Notes under the pieces: generated by a model
What the model was told of the DNA's origin: nothing
Databases searched by the model: none
The model's input: the letters and a program-made list of their open reading frames with translations, nothing else
Made by a program: the position numbers and the translations under genes
Shown here: positions 57,136 through 64,000 of the stretch, piece by piece
Position numbering within the stretch: the first letter of the stretch is position 1
How the letters are laid out: each line of letters opens with the position of its first letter
DNA from: a virus
DNA: 64,000 bases
IMG/VR virus record: IMGVR_UViG_3300046694_000296
Span: 151,657-215,656 of that record
Direction: 5' to 3' (one strand)

Positions 57136-58109
57136 GCGCGCCGGCGACCGCGGTGCCGATCGAGTTCGACACCGACATCGACAACCTCACACTCGGCTGG
57201 CGCGATCCGGCGGCCGGCACGCGGCCGCTCTCGCTCATGAAGCACATGTATGTCGAGCGCGGCACGCTGGAAGACTGGCAACTGCTGCACGAGCTCCACT
57301 ACAAGGCGAGCAACAACGGCATCGGCCCGCGCTACGTGCGTCTGGTGATCGACGACGGCGTGGAGCCGGCGCTCACCATCGGCGTGATGGTGTTCACGGT
57401 GCCCAAGCCCCTGGACTCGGGCCGCAATCAGGTGTTTCCGCACCTGCGGCCGAACCAGAACGGGCGCGACAACCGGCTCATCAACGTGCAGCGCATGGCG
57501 TGGATCAACAAGAACCTGATCCTGTCCTCGCGCACGGTGCTCGACACGATGTATCGCGGCGGCGGCATCGCCTACCGCTTCAAGAACATCGGCTACCGGC
57601 TGATGGGCTTCCGCTATGTCGAGAGCCGCAGCTCGATGAGCCGCTACAACCCGTTCTCCATCAAGGCGGGCATGCGCTTCGTGAAGCCGAAGTCGGCGCC
57701 GGCGTTCGAGACGGGCCTCGCGTTTTTCGCGCGGCACTTCAAGAGCCCGGCCTACGACTACGTGGCGATCAAGGCCGAGATCGAGGCGATGCCCGACTAC
57801 CTGCGCGAGCACACGCTCAAGGAGCTGCGCGCCTTCTACTACCGCAACAGCTCGATGGAAAAGTCGGGCGACAACCGGTTGAACGGCACCTCCCGCGTCG
57901 AGCAGATGGAGCTCGGCTACCTGCTCAAGCAGACCCAGCAGCTCGTGTTCGGCGCGACCGTCTATGCCGCGTGGGCGAACCCTGACTGGGATCCAACGAC
58001 GCAGGCCATGCGCGCGCTGCCCGCGCGTATCCCGCTTTCCGCATTCGACAACCAAGCGGTCGATGAACCGCTGCGACTGGACCTTCTGGAGACACACCAT
58101 GACGCTTAA
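57132..58109 (+). CDS. Mom-like GNAT acyltransferase
   Basis: 325 aa. VRLVIDDGVEPALTIGVMVF, then LSSRTVLDTMYRGGGIAYRF (acyl-CoA-binding-type loop about 141-147) and SMSRYNPFSIKAGM (about 168-181), a signature I associate with GNAT domains partnered with ABC ATPases. A C-terminal helical domain follows. By analogy to Mu Mom it may acylate adenine or another base. Substrate and base are not predictable. Confidence 0.65.
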   Translation: MSAPATAVPIEFDTDIDNLTLGWRDPAAGTRPLSLMKHMYVERGTLEDWQLLHELHYKASNNGIGPRYVRLVIDDGVEPALTIGVMVFTVPKPLDSGRNQVFPHLRPNQNGRDNRLINVQRMAWINKNLILSSRTVLDTMYRGGGIAYRFKNIGYRLMGFRYVESRSSMSRYNPFSIKAGMRFVKPKSAPAFETGLAFFARHFKSPAYDYVAIKAEIEAMPDYLREHTLKELRAFYYRNSSMEKSGDNRLNGTSRVEQMELGYLLKQTQQLVFGATVYAAWANPDWDPTTQAMRALPARIPLSAFDNQAVDEPLRLDLLETHHDA

Positions 58110-58326
58110 AACGACTGCCAAGACGCTGTGCGTAGTGGGCACCAAGGGCGCGCTCTCGCCCTGGACGATGGAAACGGTCGACGACGTGGCCGACGTGCGC
58201 GGCAAGGCGTATGACTTCGTGATCTGGGCGCGCACCCCCTCGAAAGAGGAATACGAGGCCGTGGCCGCGACGCTGAAGGGCTCGGAGTATGGCGACCACT
58301 TCTGGACCTGCCGGCGGCCGCGATGA
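58099..58326 (+). CDS. small hypothetical protein
   Basis: 75 aa, overlapping the Mom-like gene by 11 bases. ALSPWTMETVDDVADVRGKAYDF suggests a short alpha-beta fold. Overlaps the next start (ATGA). Function unknown. Confidence 0.5.
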   Translation: MTLKTTAKTLCVVGTKGALSPWTMETVDDVADVRGKAYDFVIWARTPSKEEYEAVAATLKGSEYGDHFWTCRRPR

Positions 58327-58760
58327 ACCTCACGATCAAGCAGATCGAGATCATGAAAGTGGTGGCCGCAGCCACCGCTGCCGAGCCGGTCGATCTGGAT
58401 CAGCTGCTCGAACGCCTGCCCTACGCGACCACCAAGGAGAGCCTGCAGTTCTCCTTGCGTGCGATCGAGCGGCACGGGCTGATCGACCGCAGCCACGCCG
58501 AGCACCGCCGCGGGCGTCTGCGGCGGCTCGTCAAGCCTACGGATATGGGGCGCGCGGTGATTGGCGGAACCGGCAGGCCGGCGCCCGGGCCGGGCTCTTC
58601 GATCGGAACGAAGTCGGACGAACCGCAGTTTGTGGCGAGCTCCGATCCGCGACTCATGGAAGAAGTAACGCAGGACTTACCGGAGCCGGAGCTTCTTTCT
58701 CTCCCGGAGCTGTCTCTTCCCGAGCCGGTGCCTTTCCTCGAAGAAGAGTTTATTGATTAA
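58323..58760 (+). CDS. winged-helix-type regulator candidate
   Basis: 145 aa. LTIKQIEIMKVVAAATAAEP, LLERLPYATTKESLQFSLRA and IERHGLIDRSHAEHRRG give helix-turn-helix plus wing. C-terminus is acidic and Leu/Pro/Glu-rich. Last gene before the AT-rich island. Confidence 0.5.
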   Translation: MNLTIKQIEIMKVVAAATAAEPVDLDQLLERLPYATTKESLQFSLRAIERHGLIDRSHAEHRRGRLRRLVKPTDMGRAVIGGTGRPAPGPGSSIGTKSDEPQFVASSDPRLMEEVTQDLPEPELLSLPELSLPEPVPFLEEEFID

Positions 58761-58764
58761 AAAG

Positions 58765-58900
58765 TAAGCATTTTTTGTAGTTTTTACCACTTGTCACTTT
58801 TTCGGTTTCCCTCTTATATATAACCTTCTTTTTTATACATAGTAAAAAACTACATTCTAAAAACTATGGGAAACCCCAAAAAGTGACAAGTAAGTAAGGA
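58765..58900. other. AT-rich island with interleaved inverted repeats
   Basis: Very A+T-rich DNA. Arm ACTTGTCACTTTTTCGG plus TTTCCC (58789-58811) is mirrored by GGGAAACC plus CCAAAAAGTGACAAGT (58868-58891). A second inverted pair, GTAGTTTTTAC (58777) and GTAAAAAACTAC (58842), interleaves with it. Candidate replication origin or packaging-recognition site. Confidence 0.6.
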
Positions 58901-58966
58901 ACATGAAAGGATAGAGAGCACGATGAGATCAGGACCGCGGGCGGGAAATGCTGCCCAAAGAAGTAA

Positions 58967-59006
58967 GTCACGGGTTATTTACTTTCGGCCCGCGGCCCGG
59001 TATAGT
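58967..59006 (+). promoter_or_regulatory. operator plus TATAGT -10 before terminase genes
   Basis: GTCACGGGTTAT (58967-58978) within GTAAGTCACGGGTTATTTAC, then TATAGT (59001-59006). Transcripts would start near 59013 and run into the hairpin at 59031. Confidence 0.5.
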
Positions 59007-59030
59007 CTGCCCTTAGAGAAACACCTCCAA

Positions 59031-59067
59031 GGGGCAGACCGAGCAACGGCTGCCCCATTTTTTTTGC
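59031..59067 (+). terminator. leader terminator/attenuator before terminase small subunit
   Basis: GGGGCAG-A-CCG / CGG-CTGCCCC stem (loop AGCAA) followed by ATTTTTTTT, ending 14-16 bases before the ATG at 59081. The left arm can alternatively pair with GTCTGCCCTT at 59004-59013, which would disrupt the terminator. Confidence 0.75.
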
Positions 59068-59080
59068 TTGAGAGCCAGTG

Positions 59081-59764
59081 ATGACGGATACGACGACCGA
59101 GCCGAAAAAGACCGGTGGCCGCAAGCCCGGCAGCCGCTCGCTTTCAGAAAAGCAAAAGGCCGAGGCGTGCGCGCTCTATGCTGCGGGCGAACTGACGATT
59201 GAGCAGCTTGCCACGCGCTACCAGCGCACCCCGCGTGCGATGAGCGCGATGTTCTCGAAGGCGGGCGTGAAGAAGGGCGAGAAGCGCGCCGAAGTGCAAG
59301 CCGCTGTCACCCAGCAGGTCAACCAGCAGATCGCGGGCGACGCGGCGGTGATGGCCGGCAAGATTCGCGAGACGAAGGACTCGCACTACGCGGCAGCGAA
59401 GGTCATCGCGGGCCTGATCCAGAAGCAGCTCGTCAATGCGCAGTCGCAGGGCAAGCCGTTCGCCACCGTCCAGAACGAGATCAAGACGCTCAAGCTCGCG
59501 GCCGAGGCGCTCGCCACGCTGCGCGAGGAGCGCTTTGTGATCCTCGGCATTGCCGACGGTGAGAAAGACGAGAACAACGAGCTGCCGGAGCTGGGCATTC
59601 ACGAAATGACCGCCGAGCAAATCCTCGAGATGCAGTCGCGGCAGGACGACGGCGGCCTGGACCTGAGCCCGGACGAAGACGCAATGCCGGTGCTGCCGTC
59701 GCCGGCCGAAGAAGAGGGCGTGGCCGACGCAATCGACATCGAGGACGACGATGCGGGTGCGTGA
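59081..59764 (+). CDS. terS: terminase small subunit-like protein
   Basis: 227 aa. KKTGGRKPGSRSLSEKQKAEA and YAAGELTIEQLATRYQRTPRAM form a helix-turn-helix DNA-recognition domain. Long helices follow (QQVNQQIAGDAAVMAGKIRE), then an acidic tail (AIDIEDDDAG). It precedes and overlaps the large subunit by 14 bases. It would recognise the packaging site. Confidence 0.75.
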   Translation: MTDTTTEPKKTGGRKPGSRSLSEKQKAEACALYAAGELTIEQLATRYQRTPRAMSAMFSKAGVKKGEKRAEVQAAVTQQVNQQIAGDAAVMAGKIRETKDSHYAAAKVIAGLIQKQLVNAQSQGKPFATVQNEIKTLKLAAEALATLREERFVILGIADGEKDENNELPELGIHEMTAEQILEMQSRQDDGGLDLSPDEDAMPVLPSPAEEEGVADAIDIEDDDAGA

Positions 59765-61037
59765 GCCGGGGCTGCCCGGGGTCACACAGCTGGCCGCGGA
59801 GATGCAGACGTTGTTCCTCCATCCGAAGCAGATGGAGGTCTTCCGATCGCCGCATCGTTTTCGCGTTGTGACGGCGGGGCGACGCTGGGGCAAAACTCAG
59901 CTCGCCAAAGTCTCGCTCATCAAATACGCCAAGGTGCCCGCGCGCCTCGTGTGGTATGTCGCGCCGTCCTACCGGATGGCCAAGCAGATCATGTGGCCGG
60001 ACCTGATCGCCGCGATCCCGCGCAAGTGGGTCAAGAAGATCAACGAGACGACGCTCACGATCACGCTGAAGAACGACACGCGGATCGAGCTGAAGGGCGC
60101 CGACAACCCCGACTCGCTGCGCGGCGTGGGCGTGCACTTTCTCGTCATGGACGAGGTGCAGGACATCAACCCCGAAGCGTGGAAAAAGGTGCTGCGCCCG
60201 ACGCTGGCCTCGACCGGCGGCCACGCGCTCTTCATCGGCACGCCCAAGTCATACAACTTCCTGTATGACCTGCACATGCTCGGCCAGGATCCAAAGAACC
60301 AGATTCTCGGCCGCTGGAAGAGCTGGCAGTTCCCGACGATCACCTCGCCCTTCATTCCGAAGTCGGAAATCGAAGCGGCGCGCGCCGACATGGACGAGAA
60401 ATCGTTCAAGCAAGAATTCGAAGCCTCGTTCGAAACGATGTCGGGCCGCGTGTATCACCCCTTCGATCGCAAGGTCCACACGGGCAACTATCCGTTCAAC
60501 CCGAGCCTGCCGATCTGGGTGGGGCAGGATTTCAACATCGACCCGATGAGCTCCTGCATCTTGCAGCCGCAGGAGAACGGCGAGGTGTGGGTGATTCACG
60601 AGCTCTCGCTCAAGTCCTCGAACACCGAGGAGGTGTGCGACGAGCTCGAACGCCTCTACTGGAAGCTCATCAAGCGGGTGTCGATCTTCCCCGATCCGGC
60701 CGGCGGCTACCGGCAGCACGCGCGCGGCGAGTCGGACGTGGACATCTTCAAGCAGAAAGGCTTCAAGAGCGTCGTCTACCGCAAGAAGCACCCGCCTGTG
60801 GCCGACCGGATCAACGCGGTGAACCGGATGCTGCGCTCGGCCGACGGGCGCATTCGCCTGCGAGTCGACAAGCGCTGCAAGGAAGTGATCCGGGCGCTGG
60901 AGCAGACGATCTACAAAGAGGGTGGGCGCGAGGTCGACAAGGACATGGGCGTCGATCACATGGGCGACGCTCTGGGCTATCCGATCGAGTATATGTTCCC
61001 CGTGCGTGAGATCAGCATTGCAGGCGTGTCGCTGTAG
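59751..61037 (+). CDS. terL: terminase large subunit
   Basis: 428 aa packaging motor. Walker A GRRWGKT (43-49), adenine-binding VVTAG, Walker B FLVMDE (130-135), coupling motif LFIGTPKS. The nuclease domain has VGQDFNIDP (RNase H-type metal Asp), ISIFPDPAGG-like VSIFPDPAGG and late DHMGDALGY. Cuts concatemers and pumps DNA into proheads. Confidence 0.93.
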   Translation: MRVREPGLPGVTQLAAEMQTLFLHPKQMEVFRSPHRFRVVTAGRRWGKTQLAKVSLIKYAKVPARLVWYVAPSYRMAKQIMWPDLIAAIPRKWVKKINETTLTITLKNDTRIELKGADNPDSLRGVGVHFLVMDEVQDINPEAWKKVLRPTLASTGGHALFIGTPKSYNFLYDLHMLGQDPKNQILGRWKSWQFPTITSPFIPKSEIEAARADMDEKSFKQEFEASFETMSGRVYHPFDRKVHTGNYPFNPSLPIWVGQDFNIDPMSSCILQPQENGEVWVIHELSLKSSNTEEVCDELERLYWKLIKRVSIFPDPAGGYRQHARGESDVDIFKQKGFKSVVYRKKHPPVADRINAVNRMLRSADGRIRLRVDKRCKEVIRALEQTIYKEGGREVDKDMGVDHMGDALGYPIEYMFPVREISIAGVSL

Positions 61038-61048
61038 TGCTAGGATAA

Positions 61049-61068
61049 GTAACCCGTTACTCTACGAT
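61049..61068 (+). promoter_or_regulatory. operator plus TACGAT -10 before portal gene
   Basis: Perfect GTAACCCGTTAC (61049-61060) followed by TACGAT (61063-61068), 17 bases before the portal ATG. Confidence 0.6.
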
Positions 61069-61084
61069 AGGCCGACCCTGAACC

Positions 61085-62656
61085 ATGTCGCTTAGCCAGA
61101 AACAGCTCCAGACGTTCATCAAGCGCCGTCATCCGCTCTATGAGCAGATGCAGGCGCATTGGGACTTCCTCGAGCAGACCTATGAAGGCGGCCGGCAGTG
61201 GTTCGTCGACAACCTGCACAAATACCGCAAGGAGGGCGATCAGGAGTATCAGGATCGCCTCAAGCGCGCCTATCGCTTCAACCACACGCGCGAGGTGGTC
61301 GATCTCCTGGACAAATACGTCTTCAAGATCGACATCAAGCGCAACGAGGACGCGCCCGACTACATCAAGGAGTTCTGGAAGCGCTCGACGCTCAATGGCA
61401 GCCCGATCGCCGACTACATGAAGCGTGTGTCCAACCGCTCATCGACGTTCGGCCGGATCTGGATCGTGGTCGATTCGACGAAGACCGCCGATGTGAAGAG
61501 CGTGGCTGACCAGAAGGCGGCCGATGCGCGCTGCTACAGCTACATCGTCAAGCCCCGCCACGTGCTCGACCTCTCGACCGACGAACTCGGCAAGCTCAAC
61601 TGGATTCTGATCTACGAGACGGCGCGCGATGACGCAGATCCGCTCACTTCGAGTGGCGAGATCATCGAGCGCTACCGCCTGTGGACGCGCGATGCCTCGC
61701 AGCTCTTCACGGTGGTGTATCAGCGCGGCAAGCCGATCATCCTGGTCGATGAGCCTGTCGCGCACGGTCTGGGCGTGGTCCCGGTGTTCGCCGCCGACAA
61801 CGTGATTTCGGACGAGCCCTACACGTCGCCCGCGCTGATCGCCGACGTCGCGTATCTCGACCGGGCGGTGGCGAACTACCTCTCGAACCTCGACGCGATC
61901 ATCCAGGACCAGACGTTCAGCCAGCTCGTGATTCCGAGCCAGGCGATCCCGGCGGGCGACGAGGGCTACGACAAGCTGGTGGAGATGGGCACGAAGCGCA
62001 TTTTCACGTATGACGCGACCGGTGGCGGCAAGCCCGAGTTCATCAGTCCGGACGTGAAGCAGGCGCAGCTCATCGTCGCGACGATCTCCAAGATCATCAA
62101 CGAGATTTATCACTCGACGGGCCTCGCCGGCGAGCGCACCAAACAGGACAACTCACAGGGCATCGACAACAGCTCCGGCGTTGCCAAGGCGTATGACTTC
62201 GAGCGCGTCAATTCGCTGCTCACCGCCAAGGCTGATTCGCTGGAACAGGTCGAGCGCCAGCTGTGCTACTTCGTCTCGCTCTGGAACGGCAAGAGCGACG
62301 TGGACTTCGCGCCCGACGCGACGGCCACCGATAAGGTCGGCCAGATGGTTGAGTATCCGAAGGACTTCGATGTCCGCGGCCTCTACGACGAATTCGACAT
62401 CGCCGCGCGCCTCGCGCTGATTGACGCACCGGACGCGATGCGCCGTCAGCAAATGGAAGCGACGATCGACAAGCTGTTCCCGATGCTCAAGCAGGATCTC
62501 ATCGACAAGATGAAGGCCGAGCTCAAAGCATGGCCGCCGAAAGACGTTTTGGCGGCGCCGGGCGCAGGTGGTTCGCCTGTCTCCTCGCAAGAGATTCAAA
62601 AGACAGGCGGCAAGCAAGTCGCCGGGCAGATGTTGAACCCCGGCAAAGCAGCATAA
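61085..62656 (+). CDS. portal protein
   Basis: 523 aa. N-terminal RHPLYEQMQAHWDFLEQTYEGG, central YRFNHTREVVDLLDKYVFK and SSTFGRIWIVVD, and EIYHSTGLAGERTKQDNSQG typify portal proteins of siphovirus-like phages. Forms the dodecameric ring at one head vertex through which DNA passes. Follows terL as expected. Confidence 0.85.
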   Translation: MSLSQKQLQTFIKRRHPLYEQMQAHWDFLEQTYEGGRQWFVDNLHKYRKEGDQEYQDRLKRAYRFNHTREVVDLLDKYVFKIDIKRNEDAPDYIKEFWKRSTLNGSPIADYMKRVSNRSSTFGRIWIVVDSTKTADVKSVADQKAADARCYSYIVKPRHVLDLSTDELGKLNWILIYETARDDADPLTSSGEIIERYRLWTRDASQLFTVVYQRGKPIILVDEPVAHGLGVVPVFAADNVISDEPYTSPALIADVAYLDRAVANYLSNLDAIIQDQTFSQLVIPSQAIPAGDEGYDKLVEMGTKRIFTYDATGGGKPEFISPDVKQAQLIVATISKIINEIYHSTGLAGERTKQDNSQGIDNSSGVAKAYDFERVNSLLTAKADSLEQVERQLCYFVSLWNGKSDVDFAPDATATDKVGQMVEYPKDFDVRGLYDEFDIAARLALIDAPDAMRRQQMEATIDKLFPMLKQDLIDKMKAELKAWPPKDVLAAPGAGGSPVSSQEIQKTGGKQVAGQMLNPGKAA

Positions 62657-62733
62657 GACCCCGGCGGGTCGAGTGACCGGCCCGCCACACACAACCGACG
62701 GGCAAGAGAACGCCCACTGAAAGGCAACACACG

Positions 62734-63633
62734 ATGAACGCACTTCTTCGCAAGCTCCTGATGCAACAGGGCTACATGGACTCCCAAGGCGCCGAGGGCG
62801 GCGCAGGCGGTGGCGGCAATGCTCCGGCCAATGCTCCGGCAGGCGACCCGCCCGCAGGTGGTGCAGGTGGCGCAGGTGAGAACACCGGCAAGGCCGGCGG
62901 CGCAGGCGGCCAGGGTGGTCAAGGCGACCCGGCTGGCGGCAAGCCCTCGGACGAGGAAGCTCGTCTGCTCAAGGAAGTGATGGACAAGAAGGACAAGCTG
63001 AAGAATGCCCAGACGGCGCTCGAGCAAGCGAATGCTCGGCTGAAGGACTTCGACGGCATCGACGCCGCGCAGGTGCGCGCACTGCTGAAGGAAAAGGCTG
63101 ACGCTGAACTGGCGAAGCTCGAAGCGAAGGGCGAGTGGGATCGCCTGAAGCAGCAGATGGCCGACCAGCACGCCGCCGACATCGCTGCGCGCGATCAGGC
63201 GATGACCGCTGCGCAGTCGCAAGTGTCCGAACTCCAGTCACAGATCGCGGAGCTGACCGTGGGCAATGCCTTCGGCCAGAGCAAGTTCATCGCCGACGAG
63301 CTGACGCTCTCGGTTGCCAAGGCACGTCGCATTTACGGCGCGCACTTCGAGTTCAAGGACGGCGCAGTCGTCGCCTATGACAAGCCCGCGGGCGCCAAAG
63401 AGCGCACGGTGCTGGTCGATTCGAAGGGCGAGCCGCTGAGCTTCGATGCGGCGCTCTCCAAGCTCGTCGATGGCGATCCCGACAAGGACACGCTCATCAA
63501 GAGCAAGCTGCGCGCGGGCGCGGGCTCCAGCACCAACCCGGCGGCCGCACCGAGCGCGAAGCCCGGCGTGAACGCACCGCTTACGGGGCGCGCGAAGATC
63601 GCTGCGGGCCTCGCGAGCGCGGGCCTCAAGTAA
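62734..63633 (+). CDS. capsid scaffold-like protein
   Basis: 299 aa. A Gly/Ala/Pro-rich N-terminal segment (about 20-70), a long coiled coil (LLKEVMDKKDKLKNAQTALE ... ADAELAKLEAKGEWDRL), then FGQSKFIADELTLSVAKARRIY. The composition and position between portal and capsid match head scaffolding proteins. Sequence alone does not exclude a head-decoration role. Confidence 0.7.
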   Translation: MNALLRKLLMQQGYMDSQGAEGGAGGGGNAPANAPAGDPPAGGAGGAGENTGKAGGAGGQGGQGDPAGGKPSDEEARLLKEVMDKKDKLKNAQTALEQANARLKDFDGIDAAQVRALLKEKADAELAKLEAKGEWDRLKQQMADQHAADIAARDQAMTAAQSQVSELQSQIAELTVGNAFGQSKFIADELTLSVAKARRIYGAHFEFKDGAVVAYDKPAGAKERTVLVDSKGEPLSFDAALSKLVDGDPDKDTLIKSKLRAGAGSSTNPAAAPSAKPGVNAPLTGRAKIAAGLASAGLK

Positions 63634-63679
63634 GCCGTGCACAAAATGTTGTAAACCCGTGGCGTTCCTGTTAAAGTAA

Positions 63680-63691
63680 GTCACGGGTTAC
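63680..63691. promoter_or_regulatory. operator before capsid gene
   Basis: GTCACGGGTTAC within AAGTAAGTCACGGGTTACTT. A weak TTTACC could be the -10 of a capsid promoter. Confidence 0.5.
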
Positions 63692-63724
63692 TTTACCCAT
63701 TTTCTTTTCGAAAGGAAGATTGAT

Positions 63725-64000
63725 ATGCCATTGCTGCGAGAAGAAGCCGACAAGCTGAGTAACAACCAGCTGGTCGCAGGCGTGATCGAGGAAATCATCG
63801 ACAAGGATGAGCTCTTCGCGCTCCTGCCGTTCGTCGGCATCAACGGAAAGGCTTACGTCTACGATCGCGAGAGCACCCTGCCGGACGCAGAGTTCTACGA
63901 CGTGAACGACGAGCTGGATGAATCGGCTGGCACGTTCACCGAGGTCGTGGCGAAGCTGCGCATCCTCGCTGGTGACGTGGACGTCGACAAGTTCCTGCAG
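63725..64000 (+). CDS. major capsid protein-like, cut by window end
   Basis: First 92 residues only. AAGGAAG ribosome-binding site precedes ATG 63725. LREEADKLSNNQLVAGVIEEIIDKDELFALLPF and DVNDELDESAGTFTEVVAKLRIL resemble the N-terminal arm and E-loop region of HK97-fold capsid proteins. Directly after the scaffold-like gene, the normal head-gene order. Confidence 0.7.
   Translation, partial: MPLLREEADKLSNNQLVAGVIEEIIDKDELFALLPFVGINGKAYVYDRESTLPDAEFYDVNDELDESAGTFTEVVAKLRILAGDVDVDKFLQ

Noticed and set aside
58289-58756. 155-codon ORF overlapping the winged-helix gene
   Set aside because: Arg/Gly/Ala-rich alternate frame; the 58323 frame has ATGA coupling and a helix-turn-helix pattern.

Overview
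This window looks like part of the genome of a large tailed bacteriophage of a high-G+C Gram-negative host. Evidence: terminase, portal, scaffold-like and capsid-like genes at the right end; a phage-type replication, recombination and nucleotide-metabolism set on the left; dense packing with 4-base ATGA/GTGA start-stop overlaps; many short genes without known function. High G+C, GTG/TTG starts, a lipobox protein and a signal-peptide protein suggest a proteobacterial host. A Burkholderia/Ralstonia-type host is only a guess. I saw no tRNA, rRNA, CRISPR array, integrase or transposase.

Layout. 1-5.5 kb: a CobS-like AAA+ ATPase, a sigma-like protein, a Cys-rich protein and a DnaE-type polymerase carrying a C-terminal uracil-DNA-glycosylase-like domain. 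5.6-16.8 kb: HNH endonuclease, a UvsY-like helical protein, gp32-like SSB, 5'-3' exonuclease, RecA, a muralytic enzyme with a membrane protein, Mre11/Rad50 and RuvC-like resolvase. 16.9-23.4 kb: nucleotide metabolism (NrdA, NrdB, ThyX, MazG-like, P-loop kinase). 23.5-30 kb: accessory genes, phosphoesterase, DnaQ-like exonuclease, RNase HI, and one lone minus-strand HEPN-like gene. 30-35.4 kb: a coupled run of small genes ending in three tandem paralogues with a shared C-terminal Ala-Gly-Ser-Trp ending. 35.6-44.2 kb: about 25 small accessory genes, some with duplicated intergenic leaders. 44.2-50.1 kb: sparsely coding, repeat-rich DNA with small membrane or charged proteins and one isolated gene behind a strong promoter. 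50.1-54.0 kb: a minus-strand block (secreted protein, small membrane proteins, UvsW-like helicase, HNH endonuclease). 54.1-58.8 kb: a plus-strand cassette of two ParB-like proteins, a Tad2-like protein, an ABC ATPase, thioredoxin and a Mom-like GNAT, which I read as a probable DNA-base-modification and anti-defence module. 58.8-59.1 kb: an AT-rich inverted-repeat island and an attenuator-like hairpin. 59.1-64 kb: packaging and head genes, running off the window.

Control. The strongest non-coding signal is a dispersed palindrome, roughly GTAAC-NN-GTTAC (often extended to TAAGTAAC-NN-GTTACTTA), at about 20 gene-block boundaries. It usually touches a sigma70-like -10 hexamer TATACT, either just upstream or just downstream of it. 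This variable placement suggests a repressor operator or stoperator used genome-wide. The factor that binds it is not identifiable here.

All functional calls come from reading the sequence and recalling family motifs; no database search was run.
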